Shown: positions 45,746-57,868 of the stretch, one piece after another
Layout: every line of letters begins with the position of its first letter
Position numbering within the stretch: position 1 is the first letter of the stretch
NCBI GenBank assembly: GCA_003833135.1
Contig: QZLH01000152.1
Coordinates: 21,481 to 85,480, forward strand
Length of the DNA: 64,000 nucleotides
Origin: Oehlia diaphana
Taxonomy: Eukaryota > Glomeromycota > Glomeromycetes > Glomerales > Glomeraceae
Direction of reading: 5' to 3'
Notes under the pieces: model-generated
What the model saw: only the letters and a program-made list of their open reading frames with translations
What the model was told of the DNA's origin: nothing
Database searches by the model: none
Translations under genes and position numbers: made by a program

Positions 45746-45989
45746 CACGTTGCGGCTGATTATTTTTCATATTCAGAAAAATAAAAATCGTACTGTAAGT
45801 CCGTAACCCGTGGATCATCATATATTCACATAATGTGCATCATTGCATGAAACGTATAATTCCGTCATAATACAGATCTGGTACATAAATTTGAACTCCT
45901 TGTACAACATGTCACAAAACAAAATACTTAAATTCGTATTCATTTATTCATTTAACAACACTTTTGGCGTTATTCGGAATTTCGGATAC

Positions 45990-46040
<51 letters not shown>
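45990..46040. repeat. poly(A) tract upstream of F-box gene
   Basis: About 50 A with no interruption until a G, ending 26 bp before the F-box ATG at 46067. Confidence 0.9.
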
Positions 46041-46043
<3 letters not shown>

Positions 46044-46066
46044 AAATTTAAATAATAAAAATCAAA

Positions 46067-47521
46067 ATGTCGATATTATATAGAGATATTCTTTATCCGA
46101 TATTAGAAGAATTACAATATGACGAAAAATCTCTTGCTTCATGTTTTAAAGTTAGTAAAACTTGGTGTGAAATAGTTATTCCAATTTTATGGAGAAATCC
46201 TTGGGAACATTTAACTCTTGGGAAGAAGGAATTATTATTGAAAGTAATCATTTCACATTTATCAGATGAAGAAAGAACTAATTTAAGTCAACATTTTAGT
46301 TTTATTACAAAATCACATAAGAAACTTTTATTTAATTATATTAGTTATTGTAGACATTTAAATTTAGAAATAATTGAAGATATGTTTATTATCCATAATC
46401 AATACATGGGAATTAGAAATAATATACTCAAACTTTTCATTAATAAAAATGTAAAGTATACACACCTTTATATTCCTGGTTATTATGATTATCATCTCAT
46501 TCCTGGAACTGAACGTTGTTTTTCAGAAATTAAATTCCTTAAATGTAATGGTAGAGTAAATGATAAAAATTTAATCATGTTAACAAAAGTATGTAAATCA
46601 ATTAAAGAATTGCAACTTTTTCTTTATGAGTGTAGTAACAATCATGGAATTTCTAAGTTAATTGAAAGCCAAGAAAGTCTATATGAAATTAGTTTTCTAA
46701 ATACATATTCCCCTTGTGATGTCTTATTTTGTAAGGTTATTGAAAATTCGTTGATCAAACATGCAAATACTATACAATATTTTAATACATGTGTACAACC
46801 TCAAACACAAATTCTTGCATCTTTTGTAAATTTAAAAACATTAATATTAAAATATAATTATGAGTTTGATCGTTGCAGATGGTACTATATAGAAAATGTA
46901 TCTTTACCTTCCCTACAATTTTTGGATGCTAATACTATTAATACTGAGAGTTTAACAAGTTTAATTAAAAATTCCGGTGAGAAACTTACTAAAATAAGAA
47001 TTTTTAATTCACTTGCTTTTTCTAATGTGGATAATAATAAAAAAATTATTCAGGCTATTTATCAAAGTTGTCCAAATCTTAAGTATCTTGAATTATATTA
47101 TAAAGATTCTAATATTTTAGAATTAGAAAAATTATTGATTAAATGTCAATATTTAAATAAATTAGAAATTTGTTCTGAATCTATAAATTGGAATAGATTA
47201 TTCAACATTTTGGCTATTTCATCACCACCTAATTTATTCAAATTTAAAATTTATTTTCCTGTTAATAAACTTAAATTAGATTCTTTAAAATTATTTTTTG
47301 ATAATTGGAAAGGTAGACATCCTATGTCATTAATAATTGGTACAGAAAATAATTTTACTTATAAAAATCAATTAAATAATTTAATAAATAATTATAAAGC
47401 TAAAGGAGTAGTTAATGATTTTACTTATTATGATAGTGAGACAAAAGCAAAAAACGTAGTTAAAGATCTTAAGTCCAAAACAGTTGACATTTTTAATGGA
47501 TTTAAAAAGTTATTTAATTAA
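46067..47521 (+). CDS. F-box protein, 484 aa
   Basis: Single exon. F-box: MSILYRDILYPILEELQYD then SLASCFKVSKTWCEIVIPIL. Body as in the 39629 gene with the shared segments LLFNYISYCRHLNLE, THLYIPGYYD, HLIPGTERCFSEIKFLKCNG and FDNWKGRHP. The C-terminal 40 residues are Lys-rich (VVKDLKSKTVDIFNGFKKLF) and extend beyond its relatives, perhaps a recent extension. Likely SCF adaptor. Confidence 0.88.
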   Translation: MSILYRDILYPILEELQYDEKSLASCFKVSKTWCEIVIPILWRNPWEHLTLGKKELLLKVIISHLSDEERTNLSQHFSFITKSHKKLLFNYISYCRHLNLEIIEDMFIIHNQYMGIRNNILKLFINKNVKYTHLYIPGYYDYHLIPGTERCFSEIKFLKCNGRVNDKNLIMLTKVCKSIKELQLFLYECSNNHGISKLIESQESLYEISFLNTYSPCDVLFCKVIENSLIKHANTIQYFNTCVQPQTQILASFVNLKTLILKYNYEFDRCRWYYIENVSLPSLQFLDANTINTESLTSLIKNSGEKLTKIRIFNSLAFSNVDNNKKIIQAIYQSCPNLKYLELYYKDSNILELEKLLIKCQYLNKLEICSESINWNRLFNILAISSPPNLFKFKIYFPVNKLKLDSLKLFFDNWKGRHPMSLIIGTENNFTYKNQLNNLINNYKAKGVVNDFTYYDSETKAKNVVKDLKSKTVDIFNGFKKLFN

Positions 47522-47729
47522 TTAAATTCTTTTGATTTTATTTTTGTATTTTTTTTATGTATACATAAAACATAAAATATGGTAAAGAATCTAAATGAAA
47601 ACAATTTTTTAAATGTAAAAGATTAAATATTTGCTCTATTTATATATTCTATGTATTCTATATATCATACAGTATATTTATATCTGTTATATGTTATTTA
47701 TATGTATTTTATTATAATTTTCTAAATAT

Positions 47730-49285
47730 TTAATTCTTAAAAATTAAGTTATCTGCAAAACTATAAATATTTATCATAACGTTCATAAACTTCAAAATAT
47801 TATCTCTAATAAAAACGCCAAAAGGCCCAACTGGCATGGAAATCTTAAATGTGACAGTTCTAGATCTTAATACATCGGCAGATGTTCGCTTTAACATTTC
47901 TTTTTCATATTCTTTAATAAAAGAAATAGTATTGTCCGTATATTTGAGTAATGCTTGAGAAAGTTTATCAGCATCTTGTATAGCATTATTTGCTCCTAAT
48001 CCTAATATAGGACTCATAGCATGAGCAGCATCCCCTAATAATACAACTCGACTACTTGTCCATGATTTGATAGACATCGGATCAATATCTCGCATCATTC
48101 TTCGTTGTACAGGATTATAAGTTTTAAATGGAAATTTTATTGGATCATTTGGAATTGTTTTAGGCGCCAAGTCCCATAATTCTAACAATAAATCAGTTAA
48201 TTCACAATCTGGCCTTAATGTTCGAATTAATCGTTTGACATGTTCGATAACTGATGCAGGATCATTATCATCAACTTTAACTTTATCAGATTCAACATCT
48301 ATGTTATCGAATTCAGAAGGATAAGAATAAACTAATGTTGCTCTATAATGAGTTTCATTTTTCTCATCGTTTTGTTCTTGCTTGATTGGTATTAAACGCG
48401 TCATCATAAATGTTGAATCTCCTTTTGTTCCAAGAGTTTTACAAGCCAAAATATTTCCATGGATTTTATTTATTTTGTCCATAAGATGTTTAGGTACAGA
48501 AACATCTGCACCAACATGGGTTATTCCATAATCAAAAATTTGTAATTCGGGTAATTTCTGTTTTCGTACTAATAGGAAAAAAAAAAATGTTGGTTATTAA
48601 TTAAGAATAAATTAAATAATAAATGTTATTTAAAAGTATATTATAACTTACTTGGAGAATTAATTCCATCTGCACCAACTAAAATATTACAAAATTCTTG
48701 TGATCCATCTTCAAAAAATACCCAAACTCCTCCTTCAGTTTCTACATATTTAATACATTTTTTATTCCATTGAACAGGTACATCTTCTAATAAAACATCT
48801 CTAAGTCTATCACGGTAAGTGATCATTGATGATAGACCACGAGATATTTTTGCGAGTTCATAAACATCTTTAAATGGTTTGGTTGGAGGGGTAAGTAGAA
48901 CATTTCCTACTTGATCTGTGATGGTTATTCCATGAGTTTCTATTTCAGGAATTGGATTTGGCATTGCTTTTGTAAGGTTTGAAGCGATTGAGGACGGAAT
49001 ACAGTTTAAAAGAGATTGAGCTCCATAATTAGACAAGCCTATATGATATCCTTGCCATCGATCTAATTATGTAACAGTACCAGTTAGTTCAATTAAATAT
49101 TATTAAGTTAACAACATTAAAATTAGAAATTAGAAATTATTTATACCTGTAGGACAAGATTCACGTTCAAAGATTTTTACGTTAAATTCTTTTTTGTCCT
49201 TGTTCTTTATTAAAGCATGATATAGAGAAAGTCCTCCTAGTCCCGCACCAACAATGATTATCGTTGGAATTTTTTCTTGTTGCAT
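47730..49285 (-). CDS. FAD-dependent monooxygenase, copy 2, 3 exons
   Basis: Exons 49285-49147 (139 nt), 49062-48652 (411 nt) and 48568-47730 (839 nt), the same lengths as copy 1, coding 462 aa. GAGLGG near the N-terminus, GADGINSP in the middle and LLGDAAHAMSP later give the three FAD-contact motifs of class A flavin monooxygenases. In the last 250 residues about 29 differ from copy 1 by eye, yet a central block from DVESDKVKVDDND to NPVQRRMM shows none while the DNA there still has synonymous differences. Both genes therefore appear to be under purifying selection. Intron 1 is 84 nt and intron 2 is 83 nt, longer than in copy 1. Substrate unknown. Confidence 0.9.
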
Positions 49286-51073
49286 TTTTAAATGAAATTA
49301 TTATTTGTGAAAAAAAAAAACAGATAAAGAAGAATTGTTATGGAGTTTGTAATTGTTTGAATGATTTTTCTAATGTATTTTAAATTTGTTCTGAAAAAAT
49401 CGGGAAACATCTTTCTGACGGATTTATTTATAAAAAAAAAAAATGTTCGCCAAGAAAAAAGCGAAACGTAACTCTATTACTGCTTAATATGATTTAATGA
49501 CATTTTAGTATATTAAGATGTCGATCAATCATAATTTTACCGTTGCCGATTATTTATCCGATATTTCTGTTTCACTAACGGAATTCCGAAATTACTATGT
49601 ACGACACATGGCAAGTTGAGTGTAACGACTGTAACGTTCACTCTTTCAATGTATAACATAATTGTTTATTTTCCTCATTATTTAATAAGAAATGTAATGT
49701 GCAACATTCATGGAAATTTAACCGAAATTTTACCGATTTTCTGAAAATTATTTTACCGAAAAATTTTACCAAGAATTATTTTACAAGAAATTTTTCATTG
49801 GCAAATTTAATGTAATGTAACTCAAATATGATATCATATTTACTCATTGTGACAAACCGAAAATTTCTTGAATTTATTCTTACAAATACTGTATTATTAT
49901 TTACGAAAAACGTAACTTATTTATTAATATTTTTATAATAAATTAGAATTAGAATATTCTCCGATCTAATAAGATGAATCTTTATAACGGAATAATAATT
50001 TATATTAAAATTTTAATTAGTATTACAATAATAAAATTTTATACATTTGATAGCTATAGTATTAGAAATAGGAAGAATATAATTTTTAATAAGCTATTAC
50101 AGTATCCTAATTCCTATACAGTATATGGTTGTTTTTATGAAACTTATCTATTAAACTTATCTTTGATCTTTAAACGTTATTTAATTGGAAATTAATATAC
50201 TAAATATAATTGACGATGATATAATATAAGTCAAATTCTTATCCTAATTGAAAATAATTTGTAAAATCTAATAAATCGTTATTTCTTATTTAAAATTAAC
50301 TAGTACGCATACTGTGTAGTTGAATTATATAAATCGTAACTTGGTTGATCTATAATTAACTGAAATATGAAAATATAAAAAATTTGATGTAATATTATTT
50401 ATGAAAATAGGTAAATCATCATTTTTTTTACTTTTAAATAATTATTTTCGAATGAATTTCACAAATTTTTAATATTTGTTAATTTGATTACAATATTAAC
50501 ATTTACTTTGTACCATTTAACGAAATCAGATAACGAAGTTATTAAAGCATTCGAATTTGAAATTTATAAAAAAGTTATTTGTTATGATTTAAAGTGAAAG
50601 AAGTTTATTTAAGACGTACATGCCAAATATCAAATGAATGGTTTTTTTTTTTGATTGTAAATTTAGCTTGAGTTTATCATATCATGTAATCGAATTCATT
50701 CAGTACGTAAAAACGATATAATAAATTTTTTTATGCATCTATTTTTATCTCGAGTATAAATCAATGGGTTCATTTAAATTCGTTTTGATTGGATGCAGTT
50801 GATGCTTACAAATCCGATCCATACTCACAAAATTAAAAATCCGATTTGGAATAATTTGAGTTGACTCAGTTGGATCGGATTTTACTATCAAATTTCCAAT
50901 CCAACGATTATTATATGGTACCATACTATAGATTTACCACAATCTACCACATTAGATAGTACCACTATGACCACACCATCGTTCACACGTTATAACAATT
51001 AAATATTATTATTAAAATTTTTTTATTCTCGTCTTGTTTAATACTAATAATGAAGGGAACCTCTGACCTTTAC
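49286..51073. other. intergenic; first 350 bp is the duplicated promoter of FAD copy 2
   Basis: 49561-49620 is the inverted match of about 1705-1765. The remainder is AT-rich with no supported gene; ORF 49974-50195 is low-complexity. Confidence 0.4.
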
Positions 51074-51457
51074 TAGGGATAGCAACGGTCGGTCACGGTC
51101 GGTTAGCGGTCGGTCATAACCGGTTAAGGGCCTTTGACGACCGACCGTTTTGGCTGACCGTTTTTCTGACCGTTTAACCGACCGTTTAACCGTTTTTTTT
51201 AATGAATTTAATTAAGAAAAAACGTTAAAGTGTTTTTTTTTTTGATTAAATCCACTAAAGAAATATTATAACAACTTTTTTTATTGATTAAGTTCGTAAA
51301 AAAAGTGTTAAATGATTAAATGGTCAGTTAACGATCGGTTAAACGGTCGGTCAAACCGGTCGGTTAAATGGTCGGTCAGAGGCCTTTGACCGACCGATAT
51401 CGGTCACGGTCATAACCGGTCATGACCGGTTAATAACCGTGACCGTTGCCATCCCTA
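51074..51457. mobile_element. hAT-type MITE, 384 bp, with perfect 8-bp target duplication
   Basis: Ends TAGGGATAGCAACGGTC and, inverted, TAGGGATGGCAACGGTC (one mismatch in 17). Target duplication ACCTTTAC at 51066-51073 and 51458-51465. Subterminal arrays of CGGTCGGT/ACCGACCG and ACCGGTCAT words fill both sides, likely transposase binding sites. No coding capacity. An 8-bp duplication and a TAGGGNTGGCAAC-like end are hallmarks of hAT elements. Confidence 0.93.
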
Positions 51458-51539
51458 ACCTTTACTAAACCAGACAAAATAATAAAAAAAGGTTTAGTGG
51501 AACGAAGATTCTATCAAATTTTTTCATTTTAAATAGAAT

Positions 51540-51817
51540 GGAAAGTTGAAGAGGTGGTTGTAGTAATACAAAAGCTTAATAATTATTGCCAATATTCTGC
51601 CGAACAGTGCACTTGCTCAGTTAAATGTAAAAATATCAAAAAGAATTATAAGATAGTAACCCGTTCTTGAAGAACTAGTGCGCTTATACATTCATGGAAG
51701 ATCAATAAGCAATATTATCATTAGATGTTTCTTCAGAAGATGAGCCAGTTCGGTCCAAAATAACTATGTATACAAGTGAAGGAATTATAATAAGGTCTTC
51801 GGATACTTATTGTTAAA
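51540..51817 (+). pseudogene. Cys-rich domain remnant
   Basis: Piece NNYCQYSAEQCTCSVKCKNI has a C-x6-C-x-C-x3-C spacing resembling half of a CRC/tesmin-like Cys motif common in repetitive fungal ORFs; upstream GCSNTKA is in another frame. A further frame reads ILSLDVSSEDEPVRSKITMY, continuing to a stop at about 51815. Too short and frameshifted to be functional. Lies 80 bp from the hAT MITE. Confidence 0.4.
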
Positions 51818-52249
51818 TTTTTATTTTTATTTTTTTTTTTTAAATTTCTTTTTCGGAGGTTTTTTAACCCTTTCAAAAGTAATATTTTCAACTTTCCTGT
51901 TTTCAATTTGGTTTATTTAAAACCGAAATTTGTTTTTTTCTTTTTTTTTCAAACTTTCTTTTTTTCCGTTTTTTTTTTGCATTTTTTTTTTGCTTATCTT
52001 TTTTGGGTTGGATTTTTTCCATTAAAAGAAAAATATAGTTAAAATATGAAATAATTAACAAAAAATCCTGATAAAAAAGCTAAACGTAAAGTCTTTTTAC
52101 ACAAAAACGCAGGTTGCCATTAAGAAACATCTTTTCATTAAAAACATTTAATAAAATAAAATTTGATTTCACGCAAAACACAAGTAGTGATCGACCGAAG
52201 AATGAAAATTCCATTTAAATTGGAAATATGAAAAAAGTTGAAAAGGATA

Positions 52250-52283
<34 letters not shown>

Positions 52284-53089
52284 AAATTTTCAAAAATTTT
52301 TAAAAATATTTAAAAAAATTAAAAAAAAAAAAGTTTTTTTTTTAAAAAAAAAAAAAATTAAAAAGAAAAAAAAAAAAAAAAAAAAAAAAAAGAAATAGAA
52401 TTCAAATTTTCGAAATCGTTTAAATATATTAGCAAAATCTGAAACAATGAAAGTTTTTTTTTTAAGAAAAAAACAAGAAAAAGAGGATAATAGTGAATGA
52501 TATTCAAAATGTTGTTAATGAAAAATGCTCACGAAGAAGAGAAATAAAAATGATTGTAAATCAATGAACGAATTTTTTTTTTTAAAAAAAAATGTTTGTG
52601 TATGAAATAATTTAATTTTTTATATCTTTTATTTTATTTAAAATATTATAAAATAGAAAAAAAATTTTACGTGATTCATATATTTATAGGTCAATTAAAT
52701 AGCAATACTATTTTTAGTTACATTCTTTTTAAATTAGACTCGATAAGCATTTTATATATACTGTATTTATATTGCAAAATGTTTTAATATAATTGATATT
52801 TTCAGAACCTTGGAAAAAATGAGACACCTAAGAAATACAAACTGGGAAGATATTTTTGCAAGCATGTATAAAGTTCAAAAACAAAAAAAAATAACGAATC
52901 TTTTATAAATGTACAATTATACTAAAGATAAAAAGATCATTTTAAATATTAAATAATATAAAAAAAACTATTGTCAATTTTACGTCTTAACCGTTGAGCT
53001 GGGTTTAAATAGAAAAATATTTCGTGAGACTATTAGTAAAAATAATAATTTACTTGTACTTTATGCTCATTCAAATAAAAGAAACTTAA
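51818..53089. other. low-complexity intergenic
   Basis: Long T-rich then A-rich tracts (51820-52000; 52249-52395). No gene seen. Confidence 0.6.
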
Positions 53090-55611
53090 TTATCGATTTC
53101 TTAATTTTTCTAATTTATTTTGAGCAAGTTGAAATTCTTGCTTAGCGGATTTCTCGTACCAATAAATTGCTTGATTTATATCCTTCTTAGTTCCTTTTCC
53201 GTATTCATACATAACAGCAAGATTATATTGACCACTTTTACTTCCCAAATTTGCTGCCTTGTGATATAATTCAAAGGCTTTGTCATAATCTTTATCAACA
53301 CCATTTCCATTATAATACATATTGCCAAGATTATTTTGAGCTAAACTATTTCCTGAATTTGCTGCTTGGTAATATAATTCTAATGCTTTTTCATAATCTA
53401 AATCAACACCTCTTCCATTATAATACATATTGCCAAGATTATATTGAGCATCACTATTTCCTGAATTTGCTGCCTTGTAATATAATTCAAAAGCTTTTTC
53501 ATAATCTACATCAATACCTACTATTCCATTATAATACATATTGCCAAGATTATTTTGAGCATCACTATTTCCTGAATTTGCTGCCTTGTAATATAATTCA
53601 AAAGCTTTACCATAATCTACATCAATACCTATTCCATTATAATAAATATAGCCAAGATTTTGTTGAGCCATAATATTTCCTAAATTTGCCGCCTGTTGAT
53701 ATAACTCAAGCGCTTTTTGATAATTAACACTAGTCCCAATACCATTTTTATAGAAATAACCAGTTGTCAATAATCCTGATGCGTAACCCATATTGGCTAT
53801 TTTTTCGTAATATTTAAAAGCTAATTTTTCATCTTTCACAGTTCCACGGCCAGTTTCATAACACAATCCAACATAAAATTGTGCTAATATATGACCTTGC
53901 TCTGACGCATTAATAAATAAATCAAATGCTTTCTTATTATCTTCAATTGTTTCAATCCCTAAATAATTAAAATATCCAAATAAGAATATAGAATCTGAAT
54001 TATTATGACTAATTAATAACCAATCATAAATTTCTTGTGAGTTTATATTATTATTATCAAAATAATCAAGAATATCTTTATTATTTTTGATAAGCGTTGA
54101 TTTTTTTCCTTCATTAATTATTTTGAAAATATAATTTACTGTATCGTTAACTATTTTATTTAAATTTTTTTTATTTCTATTTGTTAATGGTGTAGATATT
54201 ATTTCTCTTGTGTTCATTTTATCAAAATTTTGTATAATTTGAGACATTTCCCCATGTAATGAATTATCAATATTCGATAAAGTACCAATATTAGTTGGAT
54301 TACTATTTTGTCCATCTGTTGATGTTGAATGAAGACTTAATTCTGTTCGATAATTTTCTGTTATTATGTTTGATTTTGTCATAATTGCCTCTAATCTTTC
54401 TACTACTTGATTTATGGTTGGGCGTTTATCTGGTTCGCCATTCCAACATTCTATAAAAACCACTTAATAGTATATGAGAGTTGAAAAGATTTTTTTTTTC
54501 AAAAAAAAAAGAAAAAATATTACATACCAGTATAAATTTCAACATAATCTTCAGGTGTATCGGGAACAGGCTCTTCTCTAAGACCCTGTGAAATTTCTAA
54601 AACCAAATCAATATCATATTGCTCGCCTTCAGAATAAAAGGGAGGTTGACCACTAGATATCTCCCAGAATAATACACCAATACTATAGATATCACTTTTT
54701 TCATTTAACGAAAATATTTGTGCTGAGCTTTTATTTTTTCTTCGTCCACTAAAACTTTTTGGATCAACGTAAGGAATTATTCCAAAAAGTTTTGATTGTG
54801 TGTTGGATGATGATTCAATTCTCCTCGATAACCCAAAGTCAGATAACTTGATAGTTTTTCGATGGACCAGCACATTACCAGAATGCTGTAATTACGTTAT
54901 GATATTAGGATATAACAAAAATTCACAATAATACTTTTATAATTAATAAAGAAGATTACCAAATCACAATGTATAATTCCTTCATTATGTAAACATGACA
55001 CGGCACAGGCTAATTGATACGCAAAGTTATATTTATCGTTCCATGTAAGACTATTGAAGTTTTCCTTTAAATAATTTTTAAGAGAACCAGAATCAGCATA
55101 CTCCATCACTAGCAAATAATTATTTGATTGAGAATTTTGGTTTTCTAATTATGAATAAGAAATAATTATTTTTTATTAAAATATATTTTTATAAAATCAC
55201 GTTTTAAACATATAGTATATTAATTTTACTATACCTGGATCAAATTTTGCAATTCCATAAAATTTAATAATATTATCATGAAATTGTATATCCCGTTGAA
55301 GTTTAAGCTAGAATATCAATATTATGTAAACTTTTAATGAACAAATAAATATAATGAATATTAAAATGTTATATTCTAATTTGTACCTCATGAACGATTT
55401 CTTTTGCAGTGACGTCATCAAGATTAAAAAAAGTTTTCAACGCAAAATATTGAGAATTTTTCCAACTCGCACGATAAACTTTTCCGAATCCTCCGGTACC
55501 AATTTTTTGAATATCGCTAAAATTTTCATGTTCATAGAGCCTATAATACTCTTTAGAAACAGCTTCTTCAATCCAGTTAATCCATTTATTTGTATTTTTT
55601 GCGTTTTGCAT
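53090..55611 (-). CDS. protein kinase fused to Sel1 repeats, 5 exons, intact
   Basis: Exons 55611-55387, 55307-55235, 55144-54960, 54885-54528 and 54450-53090 (all GT-AG, phases consistent) give 733 aa. Kinase domain: glycine loop GTGGFG at residues 38-43, Lys59 (FALK), catalytic loop HCDLHSGN at about 158-165 (HRD replaced by HCD), DFG at 177-179, then VPYVDP in place of the APE region and WEISSGQPPF with the C-lobe Trp. This resembles the tyrosine-kinase-like group expanded in Rhizophagus. Residues from about 400 on are some eight Sel1 repeats (A-x-x-x-Y-x-x-A-A-x-x-G, then A-x-x-x-L-G-x-x-Y-x-x-G), alpha-alpha hairpins that bind proteins. Probable signalling kinase with a scaffold tail. 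Divergent neighbour of the related gene at 58511. Confidence 0.9.
53361..53687 (-). repeat. near-identical tandem DNA repeats coding Sel1 units
   Basis: Units start at 53361, 53469 and 53580, the last ending before 53688, so lengths are 108, 111 and 108 bp. The 111-bp unit carries one extra codon (NGIVGID instead of NGIGID). High DNA identity implies recent unit duplication or gene conversion. The plus-strand ORF here is the antisense shadow. Confidence 0.85.
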
Positions 55612-57083
55612 TTTGATATTATTATTATTAGTAATCGTAGAGTATAATAGTCAAGAAGCGAAAATAATTCTAAATGTGGATTCTTTCTTTTTTTTTTTAA
55701 ATTAAAATGTCATACATAAATGCACACAAGTAATACAAATAAAGCCACAAAGTATATATAGTATGATTCGTAATTCTTATAATGTTGCCCAAAATTCTTA
55801 ATTCTGGCCTAATCATATCAAATACAGTATAGTGGACTTCTCCACAATTTTGTCGATCATTTGTCGATCATATATTCAATTTATCGTTATTACTTCGCTA
55901 TAATTATTTCGGTTGAAAATCCTACATAATAATTTTGCACATCGAAAAAAAATTCTTTAAACAGTTCATAAAGTATTGCCAAATTTTGTCTATATGTGTA
56001 TTTAAATAATATTCATAAAAATTTGCTTAATGATAACTTTTTGATTACTTAAAATTCTACATGATTATTTTGGCAATTGATTCTTGAATACCATTTTGAA
56101 AATTTGAAGTTTCGCCCATAAATCTGTGGCTTCGCCCGAAGCTTCAAAGTCAAATTAGCAGATGATCGGCAAATATCGGCAAATAACTTTGACAATATAA
56201 TTATTTTTGCCGCAAGACGTTTGTAATATATTTTTCATAAATTATACCGCTAAAAAACATTTAGTATAGTTTGCCCAAGCATTTTATGGCTTTAATCGTA
56301 GCTTCAAAATTAATGTGACATGATATATGATAAATGATCGGCAGTGACCGCTATGCTATTAAATAGTTAATAAAAAAGATATATAAAGTTAGTAAATTAA
56401 CGTTCAGAAAAAAAAATATTTTTTGAAACGGGAATTACAAAAATTAATTCTATCGTTTATTAATAGAACTATGAGTTTGAAATAACGTATATAATTTAGC
56501 AAAATATAATTATAACTTTATTATTATTCGATTAATCTCATACAAAAACACTTAATTGTTGGTCATCAATTGCTATTTTCGATATTTTCCTTTATTCTTT
56601 ATGATATTAACTGAAACATGAACAATTCTTCATAAAGTGTAATTATAAATATACGTAGGTACTTATTCGAAATTTTAATTAATAATTATAATGGAGCTTG
56701 GCGACTTAGTGTCTTATCCGTTGAGTCAGTCAACTGTGAATATTTTTTTTTTATAAGAAATGCGAAAAGTAAGCATGGAGGAAGTTCAATATAAATTTAT
56801 TAAATTCCTGATTTTCTGACTTTATTCTATTTTAAGATTATATACTGATTGTGTACAAAGAATCCAAATTTATAACGCCTTACAATACAATTTTGGAGGA
56901 AAGATAAGATACTAGCTAACAAAGAAATTCTATTAAGTACAGTGTGTTACGCGCAATATGTTATGCAATTAAAACAGTATGTTATGTACAAAAGTATAAT
57001 TAACATAATTTAACCAATTAAAATAAAATGTTGGCAACGCGAAACTATGTAATTACAAAATATACATTATTAGTCCTATTGTA
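55612..57083. other. intergenic between divergent kinase genes
   Basis: AT-rich, no supported gene. Contains short GGC-rich words near 56110-56150 (CTTCGCCC twice). Confidence 0.4.
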
Positions 57084-57868
57084 TCAGATATGATCTAATA
57101 GGTCGACGGTATTATTATTATTATTTTTTTTTTCCAATTCCCCTTTTTCCATTAATTTTCGTTTACTTTCAACAATATCATCATATAATTTATTAAGTTT
57201 TTCTATTTTCTTAATTGTTTCGATACGTGGAAAATATTCGAGGAATGAAAAAAGAAGATATATCGCGTTACCCAATTCTTTTGTCACTTCATTATAAGTA
57301 GTAAAGTATACATTTTTTGGATCTTCAAGGTTTTAATTTTTAACGATTAGCCTCTACAACTTTATTTTTTTTTCGAAAGAAGATAAACATATATATACTT
57401 ATACGTACATTAAAAATGAAGTTTTTCCAAGAACGACTAAGGTCATTCTATTAAAATTAAAGTTCTTGATTAATCACATTCTTAAAAAGAATAATATATA
57501 ATTAATCTTATAATATACAAGATTAAATATTCGGCACGTCTCCATTTGAAAATACTACGTTTGTACCATAATATTTAGTCACTAAAGATTTGGCTTCGAG
57601 TAAGGCTTTAAGGATACAAATCTAATTCATATAAAAAAAAATGTAAGTTTAAAACCTAATTATTAGCGAATTAAAGTAACGTTTATTTTTAAATTCCTAA
57701 ATCCAAATCCGTTAAAAGTTTATATCTTCCTTTAAATTTTAGAAATGAATGAATCTCACAAAAAAAATAAAATTGTTGCCCTTCCAATTCCTTCTTTCTC
57801 GAAAGTCTCACATGTATCTTTCCAACGCCTATTTGATCCAGAGTTGGTATATATTTGAATAGAAAGAT
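57084..57868 (-). CDS. possible multi-exon gene, pieces not fully joined
   Basis: Three coding-like pieces on the minus strand. Piece 1 starts after TTTCTTAG at 57868 and reads PTLDQIGVGKIHVRLSRKKE. Piece 2 starts after ATGAATTAG at about 57621 and reads ICILKALLEAKSLVTKYYG. Piece 3 reads NVYFTTYNEVTKELGNAIYL, continues through a Lys/Glu-rich likely coiled coil, an Asn run and a stop at 57084-57086. Each has an acceptor in front, but no set of donors joins all three in phase. Could be a decayed gene or have an unusual splice. Not recognised. A plus-strand frame (MNESHKKNKIVALPIP, 57744-57857) overlaps piece 1 and is judged its shadow. Confidence 0.35.

Noticed and set aside
53251..53673. 140-codon plus ORF
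   Set aside because: Antisense shadow of the Sel1 repeats; its periodicity follows the 108-bp units.
57744..57857. Plus-strand frame MNESHKKNKIVALPIP
   Set aside because: Overlaps a minus-strand exon-like piece with better splice context; kept only as a note.
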